A stretch of DNA of 64,000 nucleotides from Pseudomonas azotoformans (GCF_900103345.1 NZ_LT629702.1:1860001-1924000); one strand, 5' to 3'. Numbered from the stretch's first letter, positions 29,929 to 39,448 are shown. Program-made: numbers and translations. Notes: generated by a model from the letters alone, not told the origin.

Positions 29929-30693
29929 CTATTCGTTGATGCGACGAGCCAGGTTGTTGGCGCTTTCGATCAACACCCGGCGATAGTCGTTGTAATTTTT
30001 GATCGCGTCGGCGCGCGGGGCGACGATGCACAAAGTCGCAATGCTGATGCCTTGCGCGTCCCGCACCGGGGCGGCAAAGCAATGGGTAAAGGTGTCGGCC
30101 ACGCTGTCGAAGGAAAAGAAGCCATCGAGGGTGGCCTGACGGATTTGCGCCAGGAAGGTGTCCAGCGGCAGGCGCTGGCCATCCGGCAGGATGAAGTCGT
30201 CGTGGTCAATCAGGTCGACGATCTGCTGGTCGCTCAAGTGCCCCAGCAACAGGCGCCCGGAAGCGGTCCAGGGGATCGGCGCGTTTTCGCCGATATCCGA
30301 GGAAATACGGAAATGCCGCTCGCCCTCGCGCATCAGCGCCACCGTGTATTTGCGCCCGTTGAGCAGGCACATCTGCGCGGTCTCGTGGGTCTGGCTGACG
30401 ATCTCCTGCAAGGCGTGGTCGGCCTCGCGGGTCAGGTCGAAATGACGCAGGTGCGCCTGGCCCAGGAAGTACAGCTGGCGACCGAGGTAGACGTGGCCAT
30501 CCTTGCCCACCGTTTCCAGGATGCGCCGCTCAAGCAGCGACGCAACCAGTTCGTAGACGGTGGACTTGGGGCTGCCGATGCCGCTGGCAATATCATTCGG
30601 GCGCAGGGGCTGGCCGATTTCCTTGAGGAAATCGAGGATATCGAATGCCCGGTCCAGGCCTTTGGCGCGGCGTTTGATGGTGTCTTCGGTCAT
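29929..30693 (-). CDS. IclR-family transcriptional regulator
   Basis: Regulator of 254 aa. A winged HTH (residues 10-70, helix IASGIGSPKSTVYELVASL) is followed by an IclR effector-binding domain ending in VAPRADAIKNYNDYRRVL. It lies 9 nt upstream of the PLP lyase and within the catabolic cluster, so it probably controls that cluster. The ATG at 30693 was preferred because the 25 upstream codons come partly from the REP element. Confidence 0.9.
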   Translation of the reverse strand: MTEDTIKRRAKGLDRAFDILDFLKEIGQPLRPNDIASGIGSPKSTVYELVASLLERRILETVGKDGHVYLGRQLYFLGQAHLRHFDLTREADHALQEIVSQTHETAQMCLLNGRKYTVALMREGERHFRISSDIGENAPIPWTASGRLLLGHLSDQQIVDLIDHDDFILPDGQRLPLDTFLAQIRQATLDGFFSFDSVADTFTHCFAAPVRDAQGISIATLCIVAPRADAIKNYNDYRRVLIESANNLARRINE

Positions 30694-30715
30694 GGCAATT
30701 CCGGTCCCGTTGCAG

Positions 30716-30826
30716 ATGATCGTTCCCACGCTCTGCGTGGGAATGCATACCGTGACGCTCTGCGTCACAGAAGCGGACGCAGAGCGTCCGGGGTGGGGTT
30801 CCCACGCAGAGCGTGGGAACGATCAT
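30716..30826. repeat. REP cluster, family D (TTCCCACGCTCTGCGTGG type) with four hairpins
   Basis: The outer arms are long inverted copies of ATGATCGTTCCCACGC. Four short hairpins lie in a row, each built on an ACGC-TCTG/CAGA-GCGT core (TTCCCACGC, GTGACGC, GGACGC and TTCCCACGC stems). The element separates ridA from the iclR-type gene and abuts the ridA stop codon exactly. Confidence 0.85.
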
Positions 30827-31216
30827 TTAGCCTTTTTTCTTGTAGGCCACGCAATCGATCTCCACCTTGCAGTCGACCATCATGTTGGCCTGCACACAGG
30901 CCCGCGCCGGGGCGTGTTCCGGGGTGAAGTATTCGCCGAATACCTTGTTGAAACTCCAGAAGTCCCGTGGGTCTTCCAGCCATACACCCACGCGCACCAC
31001 GTCTTTCAACTCGTAGCCGGCCTCTTCGAGGATCGCCACCACGTTGCGCATGGTCTGCCGGGTTTGCTCGATGATCCCGCCAGTGATGATTTCGCCATCC
31101 ACCGCAGGCACCTGGCCCGAGACGTACAACCAACCGTCCGCTTCCACGGCGCGGGCGAAAGGACGGGGCTGGCCGCCGCCGGCAGTACTGCCGGCACCGT
31201 AACGAGTAATGCTCAT
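30827..31216 (-). CDS. RidA/YjgF-family enamine/imine deaminase
   Basis: Protein of 129 aa of the RidA family, which hydrolyses reactive enamine/imine intermediates released by PLP dehydratases. Visible features are the VSGQVPAVDG segment, the ARACVQANMMVDCKVEID stretch with the conserved Arg, and the trimerising core. Its presence next to a PLP lyase suggests it clears the 2-amino-acrylate-like product of that enzyme. It lies 15 nt downstream of the ABC ATPase gene. Confidence 0.9.
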   Translation of the reverse strand: MSITRYGAGSTAGGGQPRPFARAVEADGWLYVSGQVPAVDGEIITGGIIEQTRQTMRNVVAILEEAGYELKDVVRVGVWLEDPRDFWSFNKVFGEYFTPEHAPARACVQANMMVDCKVEIDCVAYKKKG

Positions 31217-31231
31217 AAAAAAGGCTCCTGA

Positions 31232-32014
31232 TTAAAAACGAATGTTCTTGAGAAATTCCGCCAGGCGCGGCGATTGCGGGCGTTCGAAGATGTCCTTCGA
31301 GGTGCCCTGCTCTTCAATGCGCCCTTGGTTCATAAATACGATCTTGTCCGATACCTCATAGGCAAAGCGCATTTCGTGGGTGACCAGCAACATGGTCATG
31401 CCCTCTTCCGCCAAGCCCTTGATCACACTGAGCACTTCACCCACCAGTTCCGGGTCGAGGGCCGAGGTGACTTCGTCGAACAGCATCAGGCTGGGGTTCA
31501 TGGCAATCGCACGGGCAATCGCCACGCGCTGTTGCTGGCCGCCAGACAATTGGCCGGGAAAGTGGTTACGACGCTCCAAAAGTCCTACACGGTCCAACCA
31601 TTTTTCCGCCAATGCTACCGCCTCGTCCTTAGGCATTTTCTTAACTTTCAATAAGCCCAGGGTCACGTTCTGCAACGCGGTCAAATGCGGGAACAGGTTG
31701 AATTGCTGGAACGCCATGCCAGTCATCGCCCGATGCTGGGCAATCACGCGCTCGGGATGACGCACGCGCTTGCCGCCGATGTCGCGGTAGCCGATGGACT
31801 CGCCGTCCAGAGTGATCTGCCCGCCCTGGAACTCTTCCAGCAGGTTGACGCAGCGCAACAGGGTGGTCTTGCCCGAGCCGCTGGAGCCGATCAGGGTCAC
31901 CACGTTGCCGCGCTGCATGGACAGGTCGACGCCCTTGAGCACTTCCACCTGGCCGTACTGCTTGCGCAGGCCACTAATGTTCAGCAAGGGTGGGTTGGTT
32001 TGAGGTTGGTTCAT
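31232..32014 (-). CDS. Polar amino acid-type ABC transporter ATPase
   Basis: HisP/GlnQ-class ATPase of 260 aa. Walker A is GSSGSGKTT near residue 42, the signature is [15 protein letters not shown], and Walker B is [14 protein letters not shown]. It overlaps the preceding permease gene by 4 nt and acts with the two permeases and binding protein encoded upstream. Confidence 0.93.
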   Translation of the reverse strand: MNQPQTNPPLLNISGLRKQYGQVEVLKGVDLSMQRGNVVTLIGSSGSGKTTLLRCVNLLEEFQGGQITLDGESIGYRDIGGKRVRHPERVIAQHRAMTGMAFQQFNLFPHLTALQNVTLGLLKVKKMPKDEAVALAEKWLDRVGLLERRNHFPGQLSGGQQQRVAIARAIAMNPSLMLFDEVTSALDPELVGEVLSVIKGLAEEGMTMLLVTHEMRFAYEVSDKIVFMNQGRIEEQGTSKDIFERPQSPRLAEFLKNIRF

Positions 32015-32673
32015 GGCAAGGCCACCCGCTTTTCAATGTAGCGCCCGAATAACTCGATGGCGTAGTTGATGACAAAGAACATAAAACCTGCGAACAGGTA
32101 GAACTCCAGGGTCATGAAGGTGCGTGCGATCACTTGCTGGGTGCTCAACAGCAATTCGGCCACGCCGATCACCGACAGCAAGGTCGAGGCCTTGACGATT
32201 TCCGTGGAGGAATTGACCCAGGTCGGCAGGATCTGGCGCAACGCCTGGGGCAACAGCACGTAGCCCAGGGACTGGTAGAACGTCAGGCCGATGGCCTTGC
32301 CCGCTTCCAGTTGCCCACGGGGAATGGCCTGCAGCGCACCGCGCACGATCTCCGAGACGTGGGAGCCGCAGAACAGCGTCAGCCCGACCGCACCGGCCTG
32401 GAACGCGGTGATCTGCCAACCGAGCGCCGGCAGCATGTAGAAGCACGCCAATACCAGCACAAACACCGGCGTACCGCGGATCAGGTCGACGTACAGCCGG
32501 AACGGCGCCCGCATCCAGAATTTGCCGTAGGTCAGGATCAACCCGGCGACGATACCGATCAGGGTACCGAAGATAATCGCCAGCGCGGACACATAAACAC
32601 TGGCTTGAAAGCCCGCCCAGAGGGTATCCCGGGCGATCCACAACTCATGCAGCCAGCTGGGGGATTCGTACAT
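32011..32673 (-). CDS. Amino acid-type ABC permease (first)
   Basis: HisM/HisQ-type permease of 220 aa with about five membrane segments. The substrate-gate/EAA loop is [25 protein letters not shown] near residue 120. It lies 11 nt after the other permease gene and overlaps the ATPase start. Confidence 0.93.
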   Translation of the reverse strand: MYESPSWLHELWIARDTLWAGFQASVYVSALAIIFGTLIGIVAGLILTYGKFWMRAPFRLYVDLIRGTPVFVLVLACFYMLPALGWQITAFQAGAVGLTLFCGSHVSEIVRGALQAIPRGQLEAGKAIGLTFYQSLGYVLLPQALRQILPTWVNSSTEIVKASTLLSVIGVAELLLSTQQVIARTFMTLEFYLFAGFMFFVINYAIELFGRYIEKRVALP

Positions 32674-32684
32674 GGAAACCTTCC

Positions 32685-33347
32685 TTAACGACGGATCGCC
32701 AGACGCTGTTCCAGGTAACGGAGCAGCATGGCAATGAGGTAACAGGCAGCCACGTAGAGCGCGGTCGTGACCAGCCAGGTTTCAATCACCCGGTAGCTTT
32801 CGACGTTGATCTTGCGGGCGTAATAGGTCAGCTCCGGCACCGCGATGGCGGCGGCGAGCGAGGTGTCCTTGAACAGCGAAATGAAGTTGTTCGACAGCGC
32901 GGGCAGCACATTGCGCAGCATCACCGGCACGGTGATGTAGGCGCGGATACGCCACTCACCCAGGCCGATGGCCAGCCCGGCTTCACGCAAGCCCTTGGGA
33001 ATATTCAGCAGCCCGGCGCGGAACACTTCGGTGAGATAAGCCCCGGCGTACAACGACAAGGTGATGATGAACGACGGGATCTTGTCCAGGCGGATGCCCA
33101 GGCTGGGCAAGGCGAAGTAGATCAACAGGATCAACACCAGGATCGGCGTATTGCGGATCACCGTCACATACACCGAGGCCAGCACGCGCAACGCCTTGTG
33201 TTTCGACAGCATGGCAAAGGCCATCATCAGGCCGATCACGCAGCCAATCGCGATCGACAGCAGCGCCAGCTCGAGGCCCAGGCCGAGCCCCGCCAGCAAG
33301 CTGGGGAAGTCGCGCCACACGGCGGCAAAGTTCAACTGATAGTTCAT
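32685..33347 (-). CDS. Amino acid-type ABC permease (second)
   Basis: Paralogous permease of 220 aa that pairs with the downstream permease. It has about five membrane segments and the EAA loop REAGLAIGLGEWRIRAYITVP near residue 130. It follows the solute-binding protein gene after 51 nt. Confidence 0.93.
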   Translation of the reverse strand: MNYQLNFAAVWRDFPSLLAGLGLGLELALLSIAIGCVIGLMMAFAMLSKHKALRVLASVYVTVIRNTPILVLILLIYFALPSLGIRLDKIPSFIITLSLYAGAYLTEVFRAGLLNIPKGLREAGLAIGLGEWRIRAYITVPVMLRNVLPALSNNFISLFKDTSLAAAIAVPELTYYARKINVESYRVIETWLVTTALYVAACYLIAMLLRYLEQRLAIRR

Positions 33348-33398
33348 GGTCAGCAGTACCTGATTGGGGCGCCGTCAGCGACGCCCCAGGTTTTCGAT

Positions 33399-34247
33399 TT
33401 ACTTGAACTCAACCGGGAAGCCGATCGCAGGTTCCGGCAGGTCCACGCCGAACCATTGCTTGAACGAGGCCTTGTAGGTCGGGAACTCCACGCCGGTCAT
33501 GGCTTCATGCAGCGCGGTGTTGACGAAGTTCAGCCAGTCCTGGTCGCCACGCTTGACGGCGCACGCGTAGGTTTGCGGGCTCCAGGCGTAAGCCGGGCTG
33601 CGGTAGCGGCCTGGGTTCTGCACCATCAGGTACTTGACCGAGGACTGGTCGGTGGCCGCAGCATCGGCGCGACCGGAGTTCACCGCCTGGTACATCAGGT
33701 CGACGCTGTCGTACTGGTCGACCTTGGCCTTGGGCAGCGCCTGGTGCACCAGTTCTTCGGCGTAGACGTTTTGCAGCACGGCCACGGTGACGCTGTCGCC
33801 GGCGGCCTGCAGGTCTTCGATTTCCTTGTACTTGCTGTTGTTCGGCAGCAGCAGGCCCACGCCTTCGCGGTAGTACGGCAGGGTGAAGGCCACCTGCTGC
33901 GCGCGGCTGGCGGTGACGGTGATGAACTGGCAACTCATGTCGACCTTGTCGGTCAGCAGGTTGGGAATCCGCGCATCAGAAGACTGCACCACGAACTCGA
34001 CCTTGCTCGGGTCGTTGAACAAGCCTTTGGCCACGATGCGGCCGATGTCGATATCAAACCCCTGCAACTTGCCATCCGCTCCCTGGAAGTGCCACGGCGC
34101 ATTGGTACTGCCTGTACCCACGATCAGATGCCCACGCTTGAGCACATCATCGAGCTTGCTGTCCGCCGCCTGCACTACGCTTGCGAGGGAAGCCGATGCG
34201 GCGAAGAGAAAAACACACGCTTTGAACACGGAAGGTCGGTGATGCAT
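33399..34247 (-). CDS. Family 3 periplasmic solute-binding protein
   Basis: Amino-acid-type binding protein of 282 aa. A signal peptide (residues 1-27, ending SVVQA-ADSK) precedes a two-lobed SBP_bac_3 fold with GFDIDIGRIVAKGL and DMSCQFITVTASRAQQVAFT. The ATG at 34247 is preceded by GGAG. It is the first gene of the operon with two permeases, ATPase, RidA and, further on, the PLP lyase and kdgK. A zwitterionic amino sugar acid such as D-glucosaminate would suit this transporter class; the ligand is inferred, not shown. Confidence 0.9.
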   Translation of the reverse strand: MHHRPSVFKACVFLFAASASLASVVQAADSKLDDVLKRGHLIVGTGSTNAPWHFQGADGKLQGFDIDIGRIVAKGLFNDPSKVEFVVQSSDARIPNLLTDKVDMSCQFITVTASRAQQVAFTLPYYREGVGLLLPNNSKYKEIEDLQAAGDSVTVAVLQNVYAEELVHQALPKAKVDQYDSVDLMYQAVNSGRADAAATDQSSVKYLMVQNPGRYRSPAYAWSPQTYACAVKRGDQDWLNFVNTALHEAMTGVEFPTYKASFKQWFGVDLPEPAIGFPVEFK

Positions 34248-34580
34248 GACAAGCACTCCAGGAGTTGTGTATTCCGCTATACCGGAACTTAGTATGTAAC
34301 AACGGAATAGACAGCAGAAAGTGTGCCACACGCGGCAACAGAAAAACACGACATGAATAAATCTGTTTTAGATCAATCAGATAAAAGATGATTGGTAACA
34401 AGGCGTTAAGCCAGCACTTGAAATCACTTTGCTACCCAAAGCCCCACATAGCGGTGACAGGCCCCACTTGCGTGCGCCAAACAGGCGTTACCGCGCACCG
34501 TTGCAGTGCACTTGCGGCATGGAAAAATCCCCACGCTGGGCTAGCCTTGGCACATTCATTCCGACAAGGACTCCACCCTG
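34248..34580. promoter_or_regulatory. Divergent promoter region with candidate IclR operator (34272-34287)
   Basis: This 333-nt region separates the ABC operon (minus) from the small secreted protein gene (plus). A near-perfect dyad, TTCCGCTATACCGGAA at 34272-34287 (7 of 8 positions symmetrical), lies about 25 nt upstream of the binding-protein start codon. An extra half-site, ACGGAATA, is at 34302. This fits repression or activation by the operon's own IclR-type protein. The rest is AT-rich (about 34310-34420) and shows no gene. Confidence 0.45.
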
Positions 34581-34829
34581 ATGACGTTACGCCTCACCCT
34601 GGTTTTGCTGTCCTTTCTGGTGGCCGGCAATGCTTCGGCCAGCAACGACCGCCGCGAATGCAAGGCAGAGCTGCGCAAGCTCAACGAAGCCTTGAGCACC
34701 AATTACACCAGCCAGAACCACCACGGCTACCGCCAGGCGAAGGCCTCAAGGGACAATCTGGAATACAAGAAATGCGCGAGCCAGGCGCGCAAAGCCCGCG
34801 AACGCTTGGAGCGTGACAAGGACCTGTGA
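34581..34829 (+). CDS. Small secreted protein of unknown function
   Basis: Protein of 82 aa with a clear Sec signal peptide (about residues 1-20, LLSFLVAGNASA-SN). It leaves a mature peptide of about 62 residues that is basic, helical and contains two Cys (RRECKAEL and KKCASQA). Those Cys could form a disulfide in the periplasm. AAGGA precedes the ATG. The family was not recognised. A thioredoxin-like gene follows after 65 nt. Confidence 0.65.
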   Translation: MTLRLTLVLLSFLVAGNASASNDRRECKAELRKLNEALSTNYTSQNHHGYRQAKASRDNLEYKKCASQARKARERLERDKDL

Positions 34830-34894
34830 AGGTTGACAGTAGACCCGAACGATTTCCCGCCTTAGCTTGAGCCATGCCTGGAGGGGAAATTCCG

Positions 34895-35248
34895 ATGAAC
34901 TATGTGAATGCGGTGATTGCAGACAAGGCTGCGTTTGAACGCGAACTGGAGACGACCCAGCCCGTCTTCGTGGTGTTCATATCACATCACTGCGCGGCGT
35001 GCAGGGACGCAATGCCACCCTTCATGCGCATCAGCGAGCGCTACAAGAACCACGTCAAAATCTTGATCCTCGATTGTGCCGAAACCCCACGCCATCCGAG
35101 TGTCGACCGCATCCCGATGCTGTTGATTTACCACAACCACGTACTGCTCGAGACCCTTCCCGGCCTGGGCGAGCAAGCGCTGGAACGAGCCTTCGAGCAG
35201 TACTCCCGACTACCAGCGGTTACATCTGGGGTAAAGGCATCAGGCTGA
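34895..35248 (+). CDS. Thioredoxin-like protein with CAAC motif
   Basis: Protein of 117 aa with a thioredoxin fold. The redox motif C33-A-A-C36 lies in [14 protein letters not shown], and the cis-Pro loop is DRIPMLLIY near residue 75. There is no signal peptide, so it is probably cytoplasmic. CAAC is atypical compared with CGPC. GGAGGGG lies just before the ATG at 34895. Its 3' end overlaps the 3' end of the convergent TerC/CBS gene by 29 nt. Confidence 0.82.
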   Translation: MNYVNAVIADKAAFERELETTQPVFVVFISHHCAACRDAMPPFMRISERYKNHVKILILDCAETPRHPSVDRIPMLLIYHNHVLLETLPGLGEQALERAFEQYSRLPAVTSGVKASG

Positions 35249-36782
35249 CCTGCGTCACCCGGCGGTCCTCCACCGCCGCCACCGTCAGGCGCCAACCCTC
35301 ATGCTCCAGGCTATCGCCCACCACTGGCAAGCGGTCGAGCAGACTCATGACCAAGCCGGCCAGGGTCTGGTAGTCCTCGGTCACCGTCGCCTTGAAACCG
35401 GTGCGCTGGCGAACCAGGCTGAGGTTCAAGGCGCCATTGGCGCGGAAGCCATCACCCTCCTCGACGATATCCGGCCCTTCGATTTCGCTGGCATCCGGCA
35501 ATTCACCGGCGATGGATTCGAGGATGTCAGTCATGCTCAACACGCCCATGAAATCCCCGAATTCGTTGATCACAAACGCAATGTGAGTGGACTCCTGGCG
35601 CATCTGCTCCAGCGCATTGAGGATCGAAAAACTCTCGAGCAAATTGATCGCCCGACGCGCCAGGTGCTCCAGGTTCGGCTCGTTGCCGGCCAGGTATTCC
35701 TTGAGCAATTCCTTCTTGTGCACGAAGCCGAGCGGCTCATCGACGGCACCGTTGCGGATCAACGGCAGTCGCGAGTAGGACGAATGCATCAGTTTCAGGC
35801 GGATACTCTCGGGATCATCCGCCAGATCGATGCAGTCGACCTTGGCCCGTGGCGTCATCAGCGTGCGGATCGGCCGCTCGGCCAGTTGCAGCACACCACT
35901 GATCATCACGCGCTCACGTCGATCAAACAGTGGGCCTTGGGTGGCATCCGGCTCGCCGAGCAGGTCGGCAACCTCTTCACCCACCTCTTCCACCGCCAGG
36001 CTGCGACCGCCGAGCAAACGCATCACCGCATGGGCGGTACGCTCGCGCACCGGCAACACGCCTTGCGCCGACTTCTTGCGGCGTGAACGGGCGATCTGAT
36101 TGAACACTTCGATCAGGATCGAGAAGCCGATGGCGGCGTACAGGTAGCCCTTGGGAATATGGAAACCCAGGCCTTCGGCAGTCAGGGCGAAACCGATCAT
36201 CATCAGGAAGCCCAGGCACAGCATGATCACCGTCGGGTGCGCGTTGACGAAGCGCGTCAACGGCTTGCTCGCCACGATCATCAGGCCGATGGACACGATC
36301 ACCGCGATCATCATCACCGCCAGTTCGTCCACCATGCCCACGGCGGTAATCACCGCATCCAGGGAGAACACCGCGTCGAGCACCACGATCTGCGCCACGA
36401 TCGGCCAGAACATCGCATAGGCCACATTGCCCGTGCGCTGGGCCACATGCCCTTCGAGGCGCTCATGCAACTCCATGGTGGCCTTGAACAACAGGAACAC
36501 ACCACCAAACAGCATGATCAGGTCACGGCCGGAGAAGCTCTTGTCGAACACCTCGAACAACGGCTGGGTAAGGGTCACCAACCAGGAAATACTCGCCAAC
36601 AGGCCCAGGCGCATCAGCAACGCCAGGGACAGGCCGATCAAGCGCGCACGGTCACGCTGCTCCGGCGGCAGCTTGTCCGCCAGGATCGCGATAAACACCA
36701 GGTTGTCGATGCCCAGCACCAGTTCCAGCACAATCAAGGTCAACAGGCCGAGCCAGGCCGTTGGATCCGCTAACCATTCCAT
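35220..36782 (-). CDS. TerC-family membrane protein with CBS pair and CorC/HlyC domain
   Basis: Protein of 520 aa. The N-terminal TerC/YoaE-like membrane domain (residues 1-230, seven or so helices) contains [21 protein letters not shown] and [20 protein letters not shown], with acidic residues typical of metal export. A CBS pair lies at about 300-420 and a CorC/HlyC-type domain at about 430-515. Such proteins are linked to metal export or membrane integrity; the substrate is not determinable here. Its stop lies within the convergent thioredoxin-like gene. Confidence 0.9.
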   Translation of the reverse strand: MEWLADPTAWLGLLTLIVLELVLGIDNLVFIAILADKLPPEQRDRARLIGLSLALLMRLGLLASISWLVTLTQPLFEVFDKSFSGRDLIMLFGGVFLLFKATMELHERLEGHVAQRTGNVAYAMFWPIVAQIVVLDAVFSLDAVITAVGMVDELAVMMIAVIVSIGLMIVASKPLTRFVNAHPTVIMLCLGFLMMIGFALTAEGLGFHIPKGYLYAAIGFSILIEVFNQIARSRRKKSAQGVLPVRERTAHAVMRLLGGRSLAVEEVGEEVADLLGEPDATQGPLFDRRERVMISGVLQLAERPIRTLMTPRAKVDCIDLADDPESIRLKLMHSSYSRLPLIRNGAVDEPLGFVHKKELLKEYLAGNEPNLEHLARRAINLLESFSILNALEQMRQESTHIAFVINEFGDFMGVLSMTDILESIAGELPDASEIEGPDIVEEGDGFRANGALNLSLVRQRTGFKATVTEDYQTLAGLVMSLLDRLPVVGDSLEHEGWRLTVAAVEDRRVTQVSLMPLPQM

Positions 36783-37260
36783 TTATAGAGTCTCTTCAGT
36801 CGGTTTTCAGAATGCCGGACACGGCAAGGCGCGGTCAGGGGACCGGTACGGGGTTGGCAGTCGGAATACGGGGTGCTTCAACGGGAACAGCGGCAGCGGA
36901 TGTCTTGGGGAAAGACGACTGGGAGGCTCCGAGAGGGTGTTCATGCAAATCCTGCAATGACAAAAGGACTTGAATCGTACAATCGAAAGGGAAAATCCCC
37001 ACACTCCAAAACTATTACAAGATCTGTAAAACCTTTCACACCAACTCGATCATTTGATCATCTACTGAAATTATTATCACGACAAATACATCAAAACCCA
37101 TGCCAGAGAACGACATAAACAGCCTATAAACCCATAATCCACCCTATTTTCCAGTTTTTCGTAAAAGCATTTGACTGATCAGAATTTCATTTGATAAACA
37201 TATGATCAGCACAAGGCAATGAATGAACGACTGACTACAACAATAAATGGGGTGCTCATC
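36783..37260. promoter_or_regulatory. Non-coding upstream region of the sugar-binding protein gene with three TGATCA sites
   Basis: This is a 478-nt AT-rich stretch without a credible gene. TGATCA palindromes lie at 37055-37060, 37176-37181 and 37203-37208. The last two are in the extended context TGATCAG and sit 53-85 nt before the start codon. They may be operators of a sugar regulator that is not encoded in this window. Confidence 0.35.
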
Positions 37261-38268
37261 ATGAAAATTGCTACGACCTTCGCCGCCGTTGCGGCCCTCT
37301 CCCTCCTCGCCAGCAGCATCGCCCTGGCCGCCGACGGCAAGACCTACAAGGTCGGCGCCGCGGTCTACGGCCTCAAGGGCCAATTCATGCAGAACTGGGT
37401 ACGCGAGCTCAAGGAGCACCCCGCCGTTAAAGACGGCACCGTGCAATTGACCGTATTCGATGGCAACTACGACGCGCTGACCCAGAACAACCAGATCGAA
37501 AACATGGTGACCCAGCATTACGACGCCATCCTCTTCGTGCCCATCGACACCAAGGCCGGCGTTGGCACCGTGAAGCAGGCCATGAGTAACGACGTGGTGG
37601 TCATCGCCTCCAATACGAAAGTTGCCGATGCCGCCGTCCCCTACGTGGGTAACGACGATGTGGAGGGCGGCCGCCTGCAGGCCCAGGCCATGGTCGACAA
37701 ACTCAACGACAAGGGCAATGTGGTGATCATCCAGGGCCCCATTGGCCAGTCGGCACAGATCGACCGGGAAAAAGGCGAGCTGGAAGTGCTGGGCAAGCAC
37801 CCGGACATCAAGATCATCGAGAAAAAGACCGCCAACTGGGACCGCGCCCAGGCCATGGCGCTGACCGAAGACTGGCTGAACGCCCACCCCAAAGGCATCA
37901 ACGGCGTCATCGCGCAGAACGACGACATGGCCCTCGGCGCGGTACAGGCCCTGAAATCCCACGGCCTGACGTCCAAGGATGTGCCGGTCACCTCCATCGA
38001 CGGCATGCCGGATGCCATCCAGGCTGCCAAGAAAGACGAAGTCACCACCTTCCTGCAGGACGCCCAGGCCCAGTCCCAGGGTGCGCTGGACGTGGCCCTG
38101 CGCGCCCTGGCCGGCAGCGACTACAAGCCCCGCTCGGTGATCTGGGAGCGCTATGCCAAGGACCTGAAATGGGCTGACGGCACCGCCAAGAACTACATCC
38201 TGCCCTGGGTGCCGGTGACCAACGCCAACGCTGATGCGCTGTACAAGCAGGTCAGCGGCGCCAAGTAA
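37261..38268 (+). CDS. Periplasmic sugar-binding protein (RbsB-like), without its transporter
   Basis: Peripla_BP_4 family protein of 335 aa. A signal peptide (residues 1-24, LASSIALA-ADGK) precedes KVGAAVYGLKGQF, and the hinge features PYVGNDDVEGGRLQAQAMV and NGVIAQNDDMALGAVQAL are typical of RbsB-type proteins. The ligand is probably a pentose or sugar alcohol, suggested by the following polyol-type dehydrogenase. No permease or ATPase gene is adjacent. The ATG at 37261 is the natural start of the signal peptide. Confidence 0.88.
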   Translation: MKIATTFAAVAALSLLASSIALAADGKTYKVGAAVYGLKGQFMQNWVRELKEHPAVKDGTVQLTVFDGNYDALTQNNQIENMVTQHYDAILFVPIDTKAGVGTVKQAMSNDVVVIASNTKVADAAVPYVGNDDVEGGRLQAQAMVDKLNDKGNVVIIQGPIGQSAQIDREKGELEVLGKHPDIKIIEKKTANWDRAQAMALTEDWLNAHPKGINGVIAQNDDMALGAVQALKSHGLTSKDVPVTSIDGMPDAIQAAKKDEVTTFLQDAQAQSQGALDVALRALAGSDYKPRSVIWERYAKDLKWADGTAKNYILPWVPVTNANADALYKQVSGAK

Positions 38269-38281
38269 GCCGTAGCCGGTT

Positions 38282-38306
38282 GATCGCTCCCCGCATGGGA
38301 GCGATC
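38282..38306 (+). other. Stem-loop between the binding protein and dehydrogenase genes
   Basis: GATCGCTCCC pairs perfectly with GGGAGCGATC around CGCAT. A short T-run (TTTTT) follows 9 nt later. It may be a weak terminator or a 3' stabiliser that raises binding-protein expression over the next gene. Confidence 0.55.
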
Positions 38307-38332
38307 CGTTCATTTTTGTTGTGAGGCCTGCC

Positions 38333-39448
38333 ATGTCCACCGTTACCGAACGCCCGCAAGAACAACTGCATCCCGTCATCCCCAAAACCATGCAGGCCGT
38401 GGTCTGCCATGGCCCGGAAGACTATCGGCTGGAAACCGTCGACGTGCCCACCCCCGGCCCCGAGGAAGTCCTCACCAAGGTAGAGTTGTGCGGGATCTGC
38501 ATGGGCGACATCAAGACCTATCGCGGCGCGCCGTCGTTCTGGGGCGATGCCGAGCAGCCACGCTATGTGAAACCGCCAATGATTCCCGGCCATGAGTTCG
38601 TGTGCCGCGTGGTCGCCCTGGGGCCTGGCGCGGAAAAGCGCGGTGTGAAGATCGGCGACCGGGTCATTTCCGAACAGATCGTGCCGTGCTGGGGCTGCCG
38701 CTTCTGCAACCACGGCCAGTACTGGATGTGCCAGAAACACGACCTGTACGGCTTTCAGAACAACGTGCAGGGCGCCATGGCCCAGTACATGATCTTCACC
38801 AAGGAAGGCATCATCCATAAGGTCCCGGATTCCATCGCCCCGGATGAAGCGATCCTGATCGAACCCCTGGCCTGCTCGCTGCACGCCGCCGAACGCGCCA
38901 ATGTGGACTTTGATGACGTGGTGGTGGTCGCTGGTGCCGGCACCCTGGGCCTGGGCATCATCGGCGCGGTGCGCATGCGCAACCCGAAGAAACTCATCGT
39001 GCTGGACATGAAACCGGAACGCGCCGCCCTCGCCCTGCGCATGGGCGCCGACGAAGTGTGGAACCCGGCCGAAGTCGACGTGCTGGCGAAGATCCGCGAC
39101 ATCACCGATGGCTACGGCTGCGACATCTACATCGAAGCCACCGGGCATCACAAGGCGGTGAACCAGGGCCTGGCGATGCTGCGCAAGCTGGGGCGGTTCG
39201 TCGAGTTCAGCGTGTTCAATGACGAGGCCACGGTGGACTGGTCGATCATCGGCGACCGCAAGGAACTGGATGTGCTCGGCTCGCACCTGGGGCCCTATAT
39301 GTACCCACGCGCCATCGACTTTATCGGCAACCGCAAGATCGACATGCGCGACGTGGTCACCCACAAGTTCGCCCTGGCGGACTTCAAGGAAGCGTTTGCA
39401 GTGATGGAGCGCGGCGACAAGTCCCTCAAGGTTGTGCTTGAGCCCTGA
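38333..39448 (+). CDS. eltD: Zinc-dependent medium-chain dehydrogenase, erythritol/L-threitol dehydrogenase-like
   Basis: MDR-family dehydrogenase of 371 aa. Catalytic-zinc ligands are in CGICMGDIK and GHEF; structural zinc Cys residues are in CWGCRFCNHGQYWMC. The Rossmann motif is VAGAGTLGLGIIG. The AVVCHGPEDYRLE start, the FWGD insertion and ELDVLGSHLGPY resemble mycobacterial EltD (erythritol/L-threitol dehydrogenase) by recall, so a sugar alcohol substrate is likely. The 3' end overlaps the convergent lysR-type gene by 23 nt. Confidence 0.72.
   Translation: MSTVTERPQEQLHPVIPKTMQAVVCHGPEDYRLETVDVPTPGPEEVLTKVELCGICMGDIKTYRGAPSFWGDAEQPRYVKPPMIPGHEFVCRVVALGPGAEKRGVKIGDRVISEQIVPCWGCRFCNHGQYWMCQKHDLYGFQNNVQGAMAQYMIFTKEGIIHKVPDSIAPDEAILIEPLACSLHAAERANVDFDDVVVVAGAGTLGLGIIGAVRMRNPKKLIVLDMKPERAALALRMGADEVWNPAEVDVLAKIRDITDGYGCDIYIEATGHHKAVNQGLAMLRKLGRFVEFSVFNDEATVDWSIIGDRKELDVLGSHLGPYMYPRAIDFIGNRKIDMRDVVTHKFALADFKEAFAVMERGDKSLKVVLEP

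Noticed and set aside
34388..34816. Plus-strand frame of 142 codons over the small secreted protein
   Set aside because: The alternative frame at 34581 has a signal peptide and a ribosome-binding site, while this one has neither.
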